Assembly: GCA_041908585.1 (NCBI GenBank)
Contig: JAYRFB010000203.1
Span: 1-14,747, forward strand
DNA from: CAINDZ01 sp041908585
Lineage (GTDB): Bacteria > Krumholzibacteriota > Krumholzibacteriia > LZORAL124-64-63
Direction: 5' to 3'
Length of the DNA: 14,747 nt
The stretch's first letter is position 1; each line of letters begins with the position of its first letter. Made by a program: the position numbers and the translations under genes. The notes below the pieces were generated by a model. It ran no database searches and was not told where the DNA came from. It was given only the letters and a program-made list of their open reading frames with translations. Positions 1-8,324 of this stretch are shown in pieces.

Positions 1-29
1 CGCCGTTTCCCGGCCGGACCTCGCACAAC

Positions 30-81
30 GGGATCCCGGGCAGCCCTCGCCCCTGCGGGGCTGCGGATAGCCCGGGATCCC
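30..81 (-). terminator. Nested stem-loop 3' of the lipoprotein gene
   Basis: Positions 30-41 (GGGATCCCGGGC) and 70-81 (GCCCGGGATCCC) are perfect 12-base inverted repeats. Inside them, 41-46 (CAGCCC) pairs with 58-63 (GGGCTG), so the whole folds as a long nested hairpin. It begins 28 bases beyond the stop codon of the leftward lipoprotein gene, where a terminator is expected. There is no T-tract on the exit side, so Rho-independent termination is uncertain. It could instead be an mRNA 3'-end stabiliser. Nothing else is seen in bases 1-108. Confidence 0.5.
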
Positions 82-108
82 CCGTGTCAGGCGTGCCGGT
101 CGCGCAGG

Positions 109-1947
109 CTACTCGTCGACCCCGCCGCCGCCGCCGGTGTTGATCGCCTCCAGGACCGTGAGCGCGCGGCGCACGTCCGTGGCGCGGTCCTTCTCCGCCG
201 CCGCGGCCTTGTCGTCCTCGACCCAGGTGAGCAGCGACTCGGCCCAGCCGGCGAGCGAGTAGACCAGGTCCAACTGGCCGGCCGGGGCGCGCCCGGTGAC
301 GTAGTTCAGCTCGGTGACCAGGGTCTCCTGCAGCAGCGCCTCCTCGTCGTTGCGCGGCAGCAGCGACAGCAGCTTGTAGGCCTGGATCAGCTCGCGGCCC
401 TCGGCGAAGACGAACGGCTCGGGCAGGAGCAGGTCCGTGACGTCGGACAGCAGGCCGCGCAGCGTGGCCCCGTCGTAGAACAGGCGCTCGGTGACGACGC
501 CGCAGTCGTCTCCAAGGTAGCCGCCGCGCCAGAGCGCGCCGTCGACTCCCTCGTAGTCGCCCTGCTGCGCCTCGGCCAGCAGCGCGCAGCGGAAGATCTG
601 GCGCCACATCGCCTGCGTCAGCCCCTCGGGGACGAGCTGCCCCGAGTCGAGAGCCGACAGCAGCCGCGCGTCATCGGGCACGAAGCCGAAATCGTTGCCC
701 GGCGACGACGGACCCACCGACACGGTCCGTTCGAGGGGGCCCGTGGCCAGGAAGTACGCCGCCAGGTCGGCATTGAACGAGGCCGGATGCGCGGAGGGGT
801 CGACCTGGACCAGGTAGGTGCCCGCCGGGACAGCGAACGCGTAGCTGCCGTCCGGACCGGTCAGCGTCGAGAGGGTCACGCCACCGGTCGTGCCGACGGC
901 GACGGCCAGGTCGACGGCCACGCCGGGCAACGTCGCCTCGGTCTCGTCCTGGTAGCCGTCCCTGTCGGCATCGACGAACGCCGTGCCGGCGATCGTCCAC
1001 GGCTGGGGGCCCTGTCCCGCGGCGGGATCCGCCAGCGCCGCCGCCACCCAGCCGAGGGAGGCGCCGCGCGGCTCGTAGCCGGGGCTTGAGACCAGCTCGA
1101 CGGTGACGGACGTGGCGCCCGCCGGGACGAGCACCGGCAGCTCGATGGACTCCCACTGCGCGCCGTCGAGGCCGCCCATCGGGTCCTCGAAGGACTGCAC
1201 GCCGGCGCTGGTGGTCACGACGACGCGCGTCGGACGCTCCTGGCCCACGCTGGCGGCCATGAGCACCAGGCGGACCAGCCGGTCGGCCTGCGCGGCCGGA
1301 ACCGGGAAGACCTGGGGCACGGTGTGGTTGAGCACGCCCGTGAAGCCGAAGTAGGCCATGTCCAGGCCGTCGCGGACCTGGATGCCGGCCGCCGAGCCGT
1401 CGTCCCAGATGACCAGCAGCGAGGCGCCGCTGTTCTCGTCGGCGGCGCCGGAGGCGAAATCGAAGCCCGAGATCGTGAGCGTGGTGGCGCCCGGTCCCAC
1501 CAGGCCCAGGCCGGTCACGTCGGCCCGGTAGGCCGAGAAGTGGTAGCTGGCACCCTGCAGCGTGTAGAACCAGGTGGGACCGCCGATGAGCTGGCCCTCG
1601 ACCTCGACCCCGTCCAGCGCGATCACGTCGTCGCCGGCGACCGCGACGGAGCCGCCGGCCCAGTACAGGAGCACCTGCCGGACCTGCGCCCCGGCCGGGA
1701 CCGAGACGGTCAGCTGGGCCGACTCGACGCCGACCAGCGAGGCGCCGCCGTGCGAGAGGCCCGAGCCCTGGGCGATGGCGATGGACGGCGGCCCGAGGGC
1801 CTCGCTGCCGTCCTTGGCCGCGTCGCGCGGCCCGGCCTGGCCCGGGCCTGCGTCCAGGGGCGACTGGCGGCCGCAGCCGGCAGCCAGGACCACGGCGGCG
1901 GTCATGACCGCCAGCAACAACGTCAACTTCTTCAATGACAAGCACAT
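109..1947 (-). CDS. Lipoprotein with adhesin-like beta domains and a SdrD-B-like domain
   Basis: This 612-residue protein is probably anchored to the cell envelope; its function is not known. Its N terminus has KK, a hydrophobic core and a lipobox-like LAAGC, with the lipidated cysteine at residue 25. Glycine follows the cysteine, so there is no inner-membrane retention Asp. Residues about 50-310 are beta-rich (for example VLLYWAGG) and resemble the DUF3344-type surface modules, from memory only. Residues about 317-422 look like a SdrD B-like Ig fold with an EF-hand-like calcium loop DADRDGYQDETE at 326-337. The last 180 residues, mostly helical, are unrecognised and end in a GGGGG run. The ATG is chosen because GGAGG (1953-1957) sits five bases upstream. 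It follows the kinase gene in the same direction after 140 bases, so it may be co-transcribed or have its own promoter. Confidence 0.85.
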   Translation of the reverse strand: MCLSLKKLTLLLAVMTAAVVLAAGCGRQSPLDAGPGQAGPRDAAKDGSEALGPPSIAIAQGSGLSHGGASLVGVESAQLTVSVPAGAQVRQVLLYWAGGSVAVAGDDVIALDGVEVEGQLIGGPTWFYTLQGASYHFSAYRADVTGLGLVGPGATTLTISGFDFASGAADENSGASLLVIWDDGSAAGIQVRDGLDMAYFGFTGVLNHTVPQVFPVPAAQADRLVRLVLMAASVGQERPTRVVVTTSAGVQSFEDPMGGLDGAQWESIELPVLVPAGATSVTVELVSSPGYEPRGASLGWVAAALADPAAGQGPQPWTIAGTAFVDADRDGYQDETEATLPGVAVDLAVAVGTTGGVTLSTLTGPDGSYAFAVPAGTYLVQVDPSAHPASFNADLAAYFLATGPLERTVSVGPSSPGNDFGFVPDDARLLSALDSGQLVPEGLTQAMWRQIFRCALLAEAQQGDYEGVDGALWRGGYLGDDCGVVTERLFYDGATLRGLLSDVTDLLLPEPFVFAEGRELIQAYKLLSLLPRNDEEALLQETLVTELNYVTGRAPAGQLDLVYSLAGWAESLLTWVEDDKAAAAEKDRATDVRRALTVLEAINTGGGGGVDE

Positions 1948-2014
1948 ATCAGCCTCCAGGCGCGCGGCGCGATGGTCCGTTGGTGCTTAGCGGGCGACCC
2001 CATGGCTGCCGCGG

Positions 2015-2027
2015 GCGGCCCGGCCGC
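2015..2027 (-). repeat. GC-rich inverted repeat between kinase and lipoprotein genes
   Basis: GCGGCC (2015-2020) and GGCCGC (2022-2027) form an inverted repeat about 60 bases beyond the kinase stop codon. It lies in the presumed leader of the lipoprotein gene. The stem is short and has no T-tract. It could act as a weak terminator for the kinase transcript or as leader structure. Confidence 0.25.
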
Positions 2028-2042
2028 CGCGCGACTCAATCC

Positions 2043-2090
2043 AGACTAGCACATTCCATGTTAACCGATTCGTGAAAAACTGCGAGATCA
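2043..2090 (-). promoter_or_regulatory. AT-rich island with possible extended -10 promoter for the lipoprotein gene
   Basis: This is the only markedly AT-rich stretch in the left half of the window and it abuts the kinase stop codon. Read on the minus strand it contains TGCTAGTCT, an extended -10-like element whose hexamer TAGTCT is at 2043-2048. No good -35 hexamer lies at the right distance. A start here would give a leader of roughly 90 bases before the lipoprotein ATG. The assignment is tentative. Confidence 0.3.
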
Positions 2091-4598
2091 ACGGGTGGCA
2101 GGACGCACGCGGTCGGCCCAGGCGCGCAGCGAATCGGCGCGCGCCGCGTGGCCGAGGTCGCGCTCGGCCAACACGTAGTCGTCCAGGAACTCGGCCAGGT
2201 CCGGATGGTCGTGCCCCAGGCTGGCCTCGAAGATGGCCAGCGCCCGCCGGAAGCACGCTTCGGCGGCGCGGGCATCGCCCTGCTCGCGCTCGAGCCGGCC
2301 GAGGTCGCGCAGGGTCCAGGCCACGTCGGCGTGGCCGTTGCCGAGCGCGGCGGTGCGGATCGCCAGCGCCCGGTCGTAGTCCGCGCGCGCCTCCGCGAAG
2401 CGGCGCCGGTCGCGCTGCAGGTTGCCGATGTTGTTCAGCGTCTGCGCCACGTCCGGGTGCTCGGGGCCCAGCACCTTCTCGCGGATGGCCAGCGCGCGGC
2501 GGTAGAGCGGCTCCGCCTCGTCCAGCCGACCCTGCTCGTGCACGACGAGCGCCAGGTTGTTGATGGCGGTGGCCAGCCGCGGGTGCTCGGCACCGAGGAT
2601 GCGTTCGTAGATGCCGACGGCGCGCGTGTACATCGCCTCGGCCCGGTCGTACCGTTTCTGGTGGTGGTAGAGCAGCGCCAGGTTGTTGAGGCCCTTGGCG
2701 ACGTCGGCGTGGTCCTGCCCGTAGGCGGCCTCCCAGATGGCCAGGGCCTGCGTGTACAGTCGCTCGGCCTCGTCGAAGCGCCCCCGGTTCCAGGAGAGGA
2801 TGGCCAGCGAGTTGTAGCTGGCGGCGACCTCGGTCGAGCGGTCCCCCAGTTCCGCCAGCCGCAGGTCCAGTGCACGCCGGTACAGCGGGTCCGCCTCGTC
2901 GAAGCGGCCCTGCCGCCGGTAGACGCTGCCCAGGTCGGTCAGTCGCGAGGCCAGCTGCAGGCGACCGGCCCCGGCCGAGTCGTCGAGCAGCGGCAGGGCC
3001 TCGGTGATGGCGGCCTCGGCCTCCTGGTAGCGCGCCTGGTCGAGGTAGAGGTCGGCCAGGTCGCCCAGCGCCGCGGCAAGCTCGGCGACCGGCGCGCCCG
3101 GCGACGCCCGCCGCAGCTCCAGCGCGCGCTGCAGCTTCGGCTCCGCCTCCTCGTACAGGCCGAGCTTGCGGTAGACCGTGCCCATCGTGCCGAGCAGGCG
3201 GGCCTGGGTCTGCGGCTGCGCGACCAGTTCGCGCCCGATGCGCTCGCTGCCGGCGTCGAGGATCTCGCGCGCGGTGATGGTGTTGCCGCGCGCCTGGTCG
3301 GGATCGGCGACCTCGAACAGGCCGACCAGGAAGCCGGAGACCTGCCGCGCCGTCTCGGCCTCCAGGCGGGCGCGGCGCTCGGCGCTGACGGCGCGGATCA
3401 TGCCGGTGGTCGTGCCGGCGATGCCCAGCAGGATCGCGGCCAGGGCGACGGTCCCGGCCACGACGCCGCTGCGGTGGCGCCGCACGAACTTGCGGACACG
3501 GTAGCGGCGCGAGGGCGGCCCGGCGCTCACCGGCTCGTCGGCCAGGTGGCGGCGGACATCCTCGGCCAGTGCGCTGGCCGAGTCGTAGCGCCGCTCGCGG
3601 TCCTTCTCCAGCGCCTTCATGGTGATCCAATCGAGATCGCCACGCAGGCCGCGCGCCATGAGCGCCGGCTCCAGGCCCCGGTTGCGCGCCAGCTCGGTCG
3701 CCGTCTCCGGCGAGTGGCGCGCGATGGTGGTGGCGCGCGCACTCGGCCGCGGCGGCTCCACCTCGCGGATCACCTGGAGCACCTCGAGGAAGTTGAGGGC
3801 GGCCAGGTCCTCGCGGCGGAACGGTCGCTGCCCGACCAGGAGCTCGTAGAGCAGCACGCCCAGCGCATAGACATCCGTGCGCGTGTCCAGGCCCTCTCCC
3901 GTCAGGCCGGTCTGCTCGGGGCTCATGTACTCCGGCGTGCCGATGAGCTGCCCGGCGCCGGTGCTCAGGGTGTCGTCGAACTGCGAACGATCGAGCGCCT
4001 TGGCCACGCCGAAATCGATGATCTTCGGCAGCGGCTGGCCGTCCACCTCGGTCACCAGCACGTTCGAGGGCTTGAGGTCGCGATGGATGATCGCCTTCTG
4101 GTGGGCGTGCTGGACGCCCTCGCAGATGTGGATGAACAGCTCGAGCCGGCGCCTCAGGCTCAGCCGCTCCTCGTCGCAGTAGACGTTCAGGGGCACGCCC
4201 TCGACGTACTCCATGACGAAGTACGGACGCCCCTCGTCCGTGGCGCCGGCATCCAGCACGCGGGCGATCGCCGGGTGGTTCATCATCGCCAGGGCCTGGC
4301 GCTCGGAACTGAAGCGGGCGATGAACTCGGCGGTGTCCATGCCGCGCTTGACCATCTTCAGCGCGACGCGGCGGCGGATGGGCTCCTGCTGGTCGGCCTC
4401 CCAGACCAGGCCCATGCCGCCCTCGCCGATCCGGCGGCGCAGGAGGTAGTGCCCGATGAGGCGGCCCTCGGCCACCGGGTCGCCGCCCCCCGGAGCGGTA
4501 CCGTCGCCGGGGCCCGCGGCGGCACCGGGAAGCGTGGCGTCGCCCGCCGCCCCGCGGGGCCGCGCCGGCAGGTCGAGTGTCCGGTCGTCGTCGTCCAC
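2088..4598 (-). CDS. Transmembrane serine/threonine protein kinase with C-terminal TPR repeats
   Basis: This protein of about 836 residues is predicted to phosphorylate Ser/Thr on partner proteins. The kinase domain spans about 50-330 and is complete: glycine loop GEGGMG (58-63), VALK lysine K81, HRDLKPSN (172-179, catalytic D174), DFG (195-197) and GTPEYMSPE (220-228). A hydrophobic span at about 378-400 follows a basic stretch. Then comes a charged coiled segment and at least eight TPRs (about 440-815) of the kinesin-light-chain-like 42-residue type, with units such as FDEAERLYTQALAI. The layout puts the kinase in the cytoplasm and the TPRs outside, so the TPRs may sense or dock a partner. 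GTG at 4598 is chosen because GGGAG lies just upstream, the DDDD start is typical, and a longer reading would run into the divergent ABC-F gene. This TPR-kinase architecture is common in Planctomycetes, Acidobacteria and candidate phyla. The substrate is unknown. Confidence 0.92.
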   Translation of the reverse strand: MDDDDRTLDLPARPRGAAGDATLPGAAAGPGDGTAPGGGDPVAEGRLIGHYLLRRRIGEGGMGLVWEADQQEPIRRRVALKMVKRGMDTAEFIARFSSERQALAMMNHPAIARVLDAGATDEGRPYFVMEYVEGVPLNVYCDEERLSLRRRLELFIHICEGVQHAHQKAIIHRDLKPSNVLVTEVDGQPLPKIIDFGVAKALDRSQFDDTLSTGAGQLIGTPEYMSPEQTGLTGEGLDTRTDVYALGVLLYELLVGQRPFRREDLAALNFLEVLQVIREVEPPRPSARATTIARHSPETATELARNRGLEPALMARGLRGDLDWITMKALEKDRERRYDSASALAEDVRRHLADEPVSAGPPSRRYRVRKFVRRHRSGVVAGTVALAAILLGIAGTTTGMIRAVSAERRARLEAETARQVSGFLVGLFEVADPDQARGNTITAREILDAGSERIGRELVAQPQTQARLLGTMGTVYRKLGLYEEAEPKLQRALELRRASPGAPVAELAAALGDLADLYLDQARYQEAEAAITEALPLLDDSAGAGRLQLASRLTDLGSVYRRQGRFDEADPLYRRALDLRLAELGDRSTEVAASYNSLAILSWNRGRFDEAERLYTQALAIWEAAYGQDHADVAKGLNNLALLYHHQKRYDRAEAMYTRAVGIYERILGAEHPRLATAINNLALVVHEQGRLDEAEPLYRRALAIREKVLGPEHPDVAQTLNNIGNLQRDRRRFAEARADYDRALAIRTAALGNGHADVAWTLRDLGRLEREQGDARAAEACFRRALAIFEASLGHDHPDLAEFLDDYVLAERDLGHAARADSLRAWADRVRPATR

Positions 4599-4646
4599 GA
4601 CGGCTCTCCCAGGGCGGGGATGGAGGAACGGACGGCCCGGCGCGCA

Positions 4647-4663
4647 CCCGGGCCCGGCCCGGG
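4647..4663 (-). repeat. Inverted repeat in the kinase leader
   Basis: CCCGGGCC (4647-4654) and GGCCCGGG (4656-4663) are eight-base inverted repeats one base apart, foldable as a seven-bp stem with a three-base loop. They lie between the predicted kinase promoter and its GTG start. This could be leader structure or a regulator binding site, but such repeats also arise by chance in DNA this GC-rich. Confidence 0.3.
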
Positions 4664-4693
4664 CGGGCGCCCGGCGGGCGATGACGGACGTCC

Positions 4694-4723
4694 AGCGTAC
4701 CACCGTCCCGCGCCCATCGTCAA
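4694..4723 (-). promoter_or_regulatory. Candidate sigma70-like promoter for the kinase gene
   Basis: On the minus strand, TTGACG (complement of 4718-4723) is followed after 18 bases by TACGCT (complement of 4694-4699). The -35 matches consensus at five of six positions and the -10 at three of six. It would give a leader of about 90 bases before the GTG at 4598. The position is right for the kinase; the weak -10 keeps confidence modest. Confidence 0.4.
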
Positions 4724-4830
4724 CGCGGCCCGGATCGGACCCGGGCCGGGCGCCGGCTGGCGCCGGCGGGCCCGCGTGTGCACTATTGGCGGCCGTGTCG
4801 CCACCGCCCACCTGCCGCCCGGAGCCGCGC

Positions 4831-6474
4831 ATGATCGCCCTGGCCAACGTCTCGAAGCGCTACGGCAGCCAGATCCTGTTCGTCGAGGCCTCGCTGCAGG
4901 TCAACCCCGGCGAGAAGATCGGCCTGGTCGGGCCCAACGGCGCCGGCAAGACGACGCTGCTGCGGATGCTCGTCGCCGAGGAAGTCCCCGACGAGGGCAC
5001 GGTCTCGATCCCGCGGCAGCTGTCCATCGGCTACTTCCGCCAGGATATCGGCGACATGTCCGGGCGCACGGTGCTGGACGAGGCCATCGCCGGCAGCGGG
5101 CGCCTGGGCGACCTGCACCACGAGCTCCACGACATCCAGCTGGCGCTGGCCGACCCGGACCAGGCCGACCGCATGGAGGAGCTGCTCGAGCGCTACGCCC
5201 ACGTGCAGGACGAGTACAGCCACGCCGGCGGCTACGACCTGGAGGCCCGCGCCCGCGAGGTGCTGCAGGGCCTGGGCCTGGATGACGAGCGGATCGACGG
5301 CGATGTCGGCGCGCTGTCCGGTGGCTGGAAGATGCGCGTCGGCATGGCGCGTGTCCTGCTGGGCCGGCCGGACGTCCTGCTGATGGACGAGCCCACGAAC
5401 CACCTGGACATCGAGTCGATCCTCTGGCTCGAGCGCTTCCTCCGGGGCTACCCCGGCGCGCTGCTGATGACCTGCCACGACCGCGACTTCATGAACCGCG
5501 TCGTCGGCCGGATCATCGAGATCGACGGCGGCGAGTTCATCTCCTATACCGGCGACTATGCGTTCTACGAGCGGCAGCGCGCGATCCAGGCCGCCAACCA
5601 GCAGGCCCAGTTCGAGCGCCAGCAGGCGATGCTGGCCAAGGAGCGCCGCTTCGTCGAGCGCTTCGCCTCGCACGCGGCCAAGGCGGCGCAGGTGCAGAGC
5701 CGCGTCAAGAAGCTGGAGAAGCTGGAACTCGTCACCCCGCCGCGCCAGCGCCGCGTCGTCGAGTTCGAGTTCAGGCAGCCGCCGCGCTCGGGCGAGGACG
5801 TGGTCGAGCTGAAGGGTGTCGCCAAGCGCTACGGCGAACGCGTCATCTACGACGGGCTGGACCTGATGATCCGGCGCGGCGAGCGCTGGTGCGTGATGGG
5901 GCGCAACGGGGCCGGCAAGACGACGCTCCTGAAGCTGGTGGCCGGCGCCGCGGAGCCCGACGGCGGGACCGTGCGCCTGGGTGCCTCGCTGAAGCTCGGC
6001 TACTTCGCGCAGCAGTCGCTCGAGCAGCTGGACGGCACGTTGACGGTCTACCAGCAGGCGGAGAAGGCCTTCCCGCTGGCCAACGTCGGCACGTTGCGCA
6101 ACCTGCTGGGCGCCTTCCAGTTCCAGGGCGACGACGTCGACAAGCCCGTGCGCATCCTGTCGGGCGGCGAGCGATCGCGCCTGGTCCTGGCGCTGATGCT
6201 CTTCGATCCCCCGAATTTCCTGGTCCTGGACGAGCCCACCAACCACCTGGACCTGCAGACCAAGGACACGCTCGTCGCCGCGCTGCGAGACTTCGAGGGC
6301 ACGATGCTGTTCGTCAGCCACGACCGCACGTTCCTGCGCGGGCTGAGCAACCGGGTGCTCGAGCTGCGTCCCGGCGGCGAGGGCCGGCCGGCGCAGCCGC
6401 CGCGGGTCTACGAGGGCTCCTACGCGGAGTACGTGGTCGCCACCGGCAGCGAGGCCGCGGGCGTCCACGGCTGA
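4831..6474 (+). CDS. ABC-F family ATPase (ribosome-associated, translation factor type)
   Basis: This 547-residue soluble protein has two ABC ATPase domains and no membrane segments, which is the ABC-F layout. Such proteins bind the ribosomal E site and affect translation or antibiotic resistance. Domain 1 has Walker A GPNGAGKTT (34-42), signature LSGGW (162-166), Walker B DE at 186-187 and switch H216. Domain 2 has GRNGAGKTT (357-365), LSGGERSR (443-450), DE at 467-468 and H497. The linker (about 255-325) is rich in Q, E, R and K, as expected for the P-site tRNA interaction motif. ATG at 4831 is supported by GGAG six bases upstream and by direct entry into ABC homology (MIALANVSKRYG). It is transcribed away from the kinase and converges on the peptidase gene. 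I cannot place it with certainty in the EttA, Uup, YbiT or YheS subgroup, so no symbol is given. Confidence 0.95.
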   Translation: MIALANVSKRYGSQILFVEASLQVNPGEKIGLVGPNGAGKTTLLRMLVAEEVPDEGTVSIPRQLSIGYFRQDIGDMSGRTVLDEAIAGSGRLGDLHHELHDIQLALADPDQADRMEELLERYAHVQDEYSHAGGYDLEARAREVLQGLGLDDERIDGDVGALSGGWKMRVGMARVLLGRPDVLLMDEPTNHLDIESILWLERFLRGYPGALLMTCHDRDFMNRVVGRIIEIDGGEFISYTGDYAFYERQRAIQAANQQAQFERQQAMLAKERRFVERFASHAAKAAQVQSRVKKLEKLELVTPPRQRRVVEFEFRQPPRSGEDVVELKGVAKRYGERVIYDGLDLMIRRGERWCVMGRNGAGKTTLLKLVAGAAEPDGGTVRLGASLKLGYFAQQSLEQLDGTLTVYQQAEKAFPLANVGTLRNLLGAFQFQGDDVDKPVRILSGGERSRLVLALMLFDPPNFLVLDEPTNHLDLQTKDTLVAALRDFEGTMLFVSHDRTFLRGLSNRVLELRPGGEGRPAQPPRVYEGSYAEYVVATGSEAAGVHG

Positions 6475-6480
6475 GGCGCC

Positions 6481-6536
6481 GTCCCCGACGGGGGGACCGC
6501 GCAGCGCCCGGGCGAGCGGCGCCGCGCGGCCGGGCG
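6481..6536. terminator. Paired hairpins between convergent ABC-F and peptidase genes
   Basis: Two stem-loops fill the 67-base gap between convergent genes. The first is GTCCCC (6481-6486) with GGGGAC (6492-6497). The second is CGCCCGG (6505-6511) with CCGGGCG (6530-6536), with the palindrome GCGGCGCCGC (6516-6525) in its loop. Position suggests a bidirectional transcription stop. Neither side has a T-tract, so the mechanism is unclear. Confidence 0.45.
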
Positions 6537-6541
6537 AACCC

Positions 6542-8287
6542 CTACTTCAGCAACGCCAGCTTGACGGCGCGGACCTGGTCACCCCAGGCGACACGGCCCA
6601 GGTACGGGCCGGAGGGCACCGGGCGCCCGCGCTCGTCCCGCCCGTCCCAGGCGACCTGGTGCTCGCCGGCGCCCTGCGAACCGCGCTCCAGCACGCGCAC
6701 CAGGCGTCCCTGCAGGTCATGGATCGAGACCGTCACCTCGCCGGCCCGCGGCAGGGCATAGCGCAGGTTGGTGGCCGGGTTGAACGGGTTGGGCCAGGGC
6801 TCGTCCAGGCGCAACGTCACCGGTGCATTGACCGGGGGCAGGTCCCCGCCGTCGCCCTCCCCGCCGTCCTCGATCGCCAGGACCGTCTCGGTGCTGGTGC
6901 GGACGCGGATGGTGACGTCGGCACCCGAGGCGTACAGGGAGGTCCAGCTGGAGCCGGACACGCTGTACCAGCTGCGGTTGCTGGCGGCGGGACCGTCGAC
7001 GTCAACCGCCAGCGGATAGGCATAGCTGGCGTTGGTCGTCCTGACGGCGACGTAGATGTCCTGACCCGCGGCCAGCGGCAGCGGCGTGAGCAGTTCCACG
7101 TGGTGGTAGCCGGCCTCTGGGAACGCGTGGTCCTGGCTGGAGGCAAGCAGGCCGGACAGGACGCCGCCGCTGAACGTGTCGTACACGTAGACATCGACAT
7201 CGCTGGTCGCGTCGGTCGTCCAGAACTCGATGCGGTGGAGGTACGTGGACTGCGCCGCGTCGTGGCGCGCCAGCCCCCACAGCGTCAGCCCGACACCACC
7301 GAACGCGGCGGTGTAGCCGCCCTCGTCGTGCGACAGGACGGCGGCGGCCGGGTCGACGGCCATCAGCTCGCCGATGAACGACGACCACATGCCGACGCTG
7401 GCCGAGCCGTAGGCGATGGTGAAGTAGCCCGCCTGCGAACCGTAGCCGCAGGTACCGCCCCAGCCCGTGCCCCAGCTGTTCTTGCAGATCCAGCCGCCGG
7501 TGCCGCCCGCATGGACCAGCGCGTCGTCCCAGCCGACGAGCACGACCGAGTGGTTCGGCGCCTGCGCTCCCGTGTAGCGCAGCGTGGTCGTGCCGTTGTA
7601 GCCGTTGAAGGCGGACGACCAGGCCGGCGTGGTCGCGTCGCCCGCGAACAGCGTCGTCTGCAGGGGGCCGTGGTCCAGCAGGTACTGCTTCAGGACGGCG
7701 GTGGCGGGGACCGTGCCGCCGCTGACGGCGGACCAGTCCAGCACCTGGAACTGGGTGGCGCACCCGGCCGTGCAGCCCACGTCCGCCGCGACGTAGGGAT
7801 CGCACGATTCCAGCACCGCGCCCTGGCGCGTCAGGTGGTTCATGATCAGGTACTGGTTGCCGCCCGCGCAGCTGCTGTCCTGGTAGTGGCATTCCTTGAG
7901 GGCGTTCTCCGAGATGTCGACCGGCCCCCAGCCGGCGGCGAGCAGCCGGGACTCGAGGTCGGCGGCCGCGCCGAAGGCATAGCAGGCGCCGCAGGCACCC
8001 TGGTTGCGGATCGGCGAGACCAGGCCGGCCTCACGGCAGTCGTAGCGCGCCGGGAGCGCCTTGGCCGCGCCCTTGGCGCGCGCCGACGCGTCCGCCAGGT
8101 GGTCGGCCGCCAACGCAGGAGCGATGAAGCCCGTCGCGGCCGGCAGCGGTGCCGCAGCCGACGGCCGGCGATCGAGTCCCGGGACGGGCTCGTCGGCGGC
8201 AGCCGCCGGGGCCGCCGGCAGGCTCGCCAGCGCGGCCACCAGCGCGAACAGGGGCAGGATGGACGACGGGCGGCGACGGGACGACAT
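6542..8287 (-). CDS. Secreted papain-family (C1) cysteine peptidase with lectin-like and FlgD/T9SS-like C-terminal domains
   Basis: This 581-residue protein is probably an exported protease. It starts with a signal peptide (RRR, hydrophobic core, A-rich end near residue 31) and a short pro-segment. The papain domain (about 79-305) has oxyanion Q96 and nucleophile C102 in NQGACGACYAF, H246 in PNHSVVLVGW and N270 in CKNSWGTGW, so the catalytic set is complete. The residue after the nucleophile is Tyr rather than the usual Trp. Residues about 316-466 match the lectin-like domain often found behind bacterial and archaeal C1 peptidases (VLSHDEGG, FWTTDA, AGYHHVEL). After a Gly/Asp-rich linker, residues about 490-581 form a FlgD-like Ig domain with PNPFNPAT (from 6793 downwards), typical of cell-surface sorting. 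ATG at 8287 is chosen over one 32 codons upstream because GGAGG (8294-8298) lies six bases before it and the signal peptide follows at once. Confidence 0.93.
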   Translation of the reverse strand: MSSRRRPSSILPLFALVAALASLPAAPAAAADEPVPGLDRRPSAAAPLPAATGFIAPALAADHLADASARAKGAAKALPARYDCREAGLVSPIRNQGACGACYAFGAAADLESRLLAAGWGPVDISENALKECHYQDSSCAGGNQYLIMNHLTRQGAVLESCDPYVAADVGCTAGCATQFQVLDWSAVSGGTVPATAVLKQYLLDHGPLQTTLFAGDATTPAWSSAFNGYNGTTTLRYTGAQAPNHSVVLVGWDDALVHAGGTGGWICKNSWGTGWGGTCGYGSQAGYFTIAYGSASVGMWSSFIGELMAVDPAAAVLSHDEGGYTAAFGGVGLTLWGLARHDAAQSTYLHRIEFWTTDATSDVDVYVYDTFSGGVLSGLLASSQDHAFPEAGYHHVELLTPLPLAAGQDIYVAVRTTNASYAYPLAVDVDGPAASNRSWYSVSGSSWTSLYASGADVTIRVRTSTETVLAIEDGGEGDGGDLPPVNAPVTLRLDEPWPNPFNPATNLRYALPRAGEVTVSIHDLQGRLVRVLERGSQGAGEHQVAWDGRDERGRPVPSGPYLGRVAWGDQVRAVKLALLK

Positions 8288-8324
8288 GGCATTCCTCCGC
8301 GTGGCGACGGGTTTCCGGGCGTTC

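Larger units (their letters stand above)
4599..4830. other. Divergent intergenic region between kinase and ABC-F genes
   Basis: This gap of 232 bases contains no supported gene. It holds the kinase promoter candidate (4694-4723) and a leader inverted repeat (4647-4663). On the plus strand, a weak ABC-F promoter candidate has CTGGCG at 4757-4762 and CACTAT at 4781-4786, 18 bases apart. The ABC-F ribosome binding site GGAG is at 4821-4824. Confidence 0.5.

Noticed and set aside
4599..4847. Longer kinase start at an ATG at 4847
   Set aside because: It would overlap the ABC-F start and add a low-complexity P/G/R-rich segment. The GTG at 4598 has a ribosome site and a promoter candidate lies in between.
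2148..5285. A plus-strand open frame of 1045 codons across the kinase gene and into the ABC-F gene
   Set aside because: It is antisense to a gene with complete kinase motifs, shows no recognisable domain, and is of the kind produced by very GC-rich codon bias. It also overlaps the start of the well-supported ABC-F gene in another frame.
4783..6468. A minus-strand open frame of 561 codons opposite the ABC-F gene
   Set aside because: It mirrors the codon bias of the true gene, which has both Walker A and signature motifs; the antisense product has no domain features.
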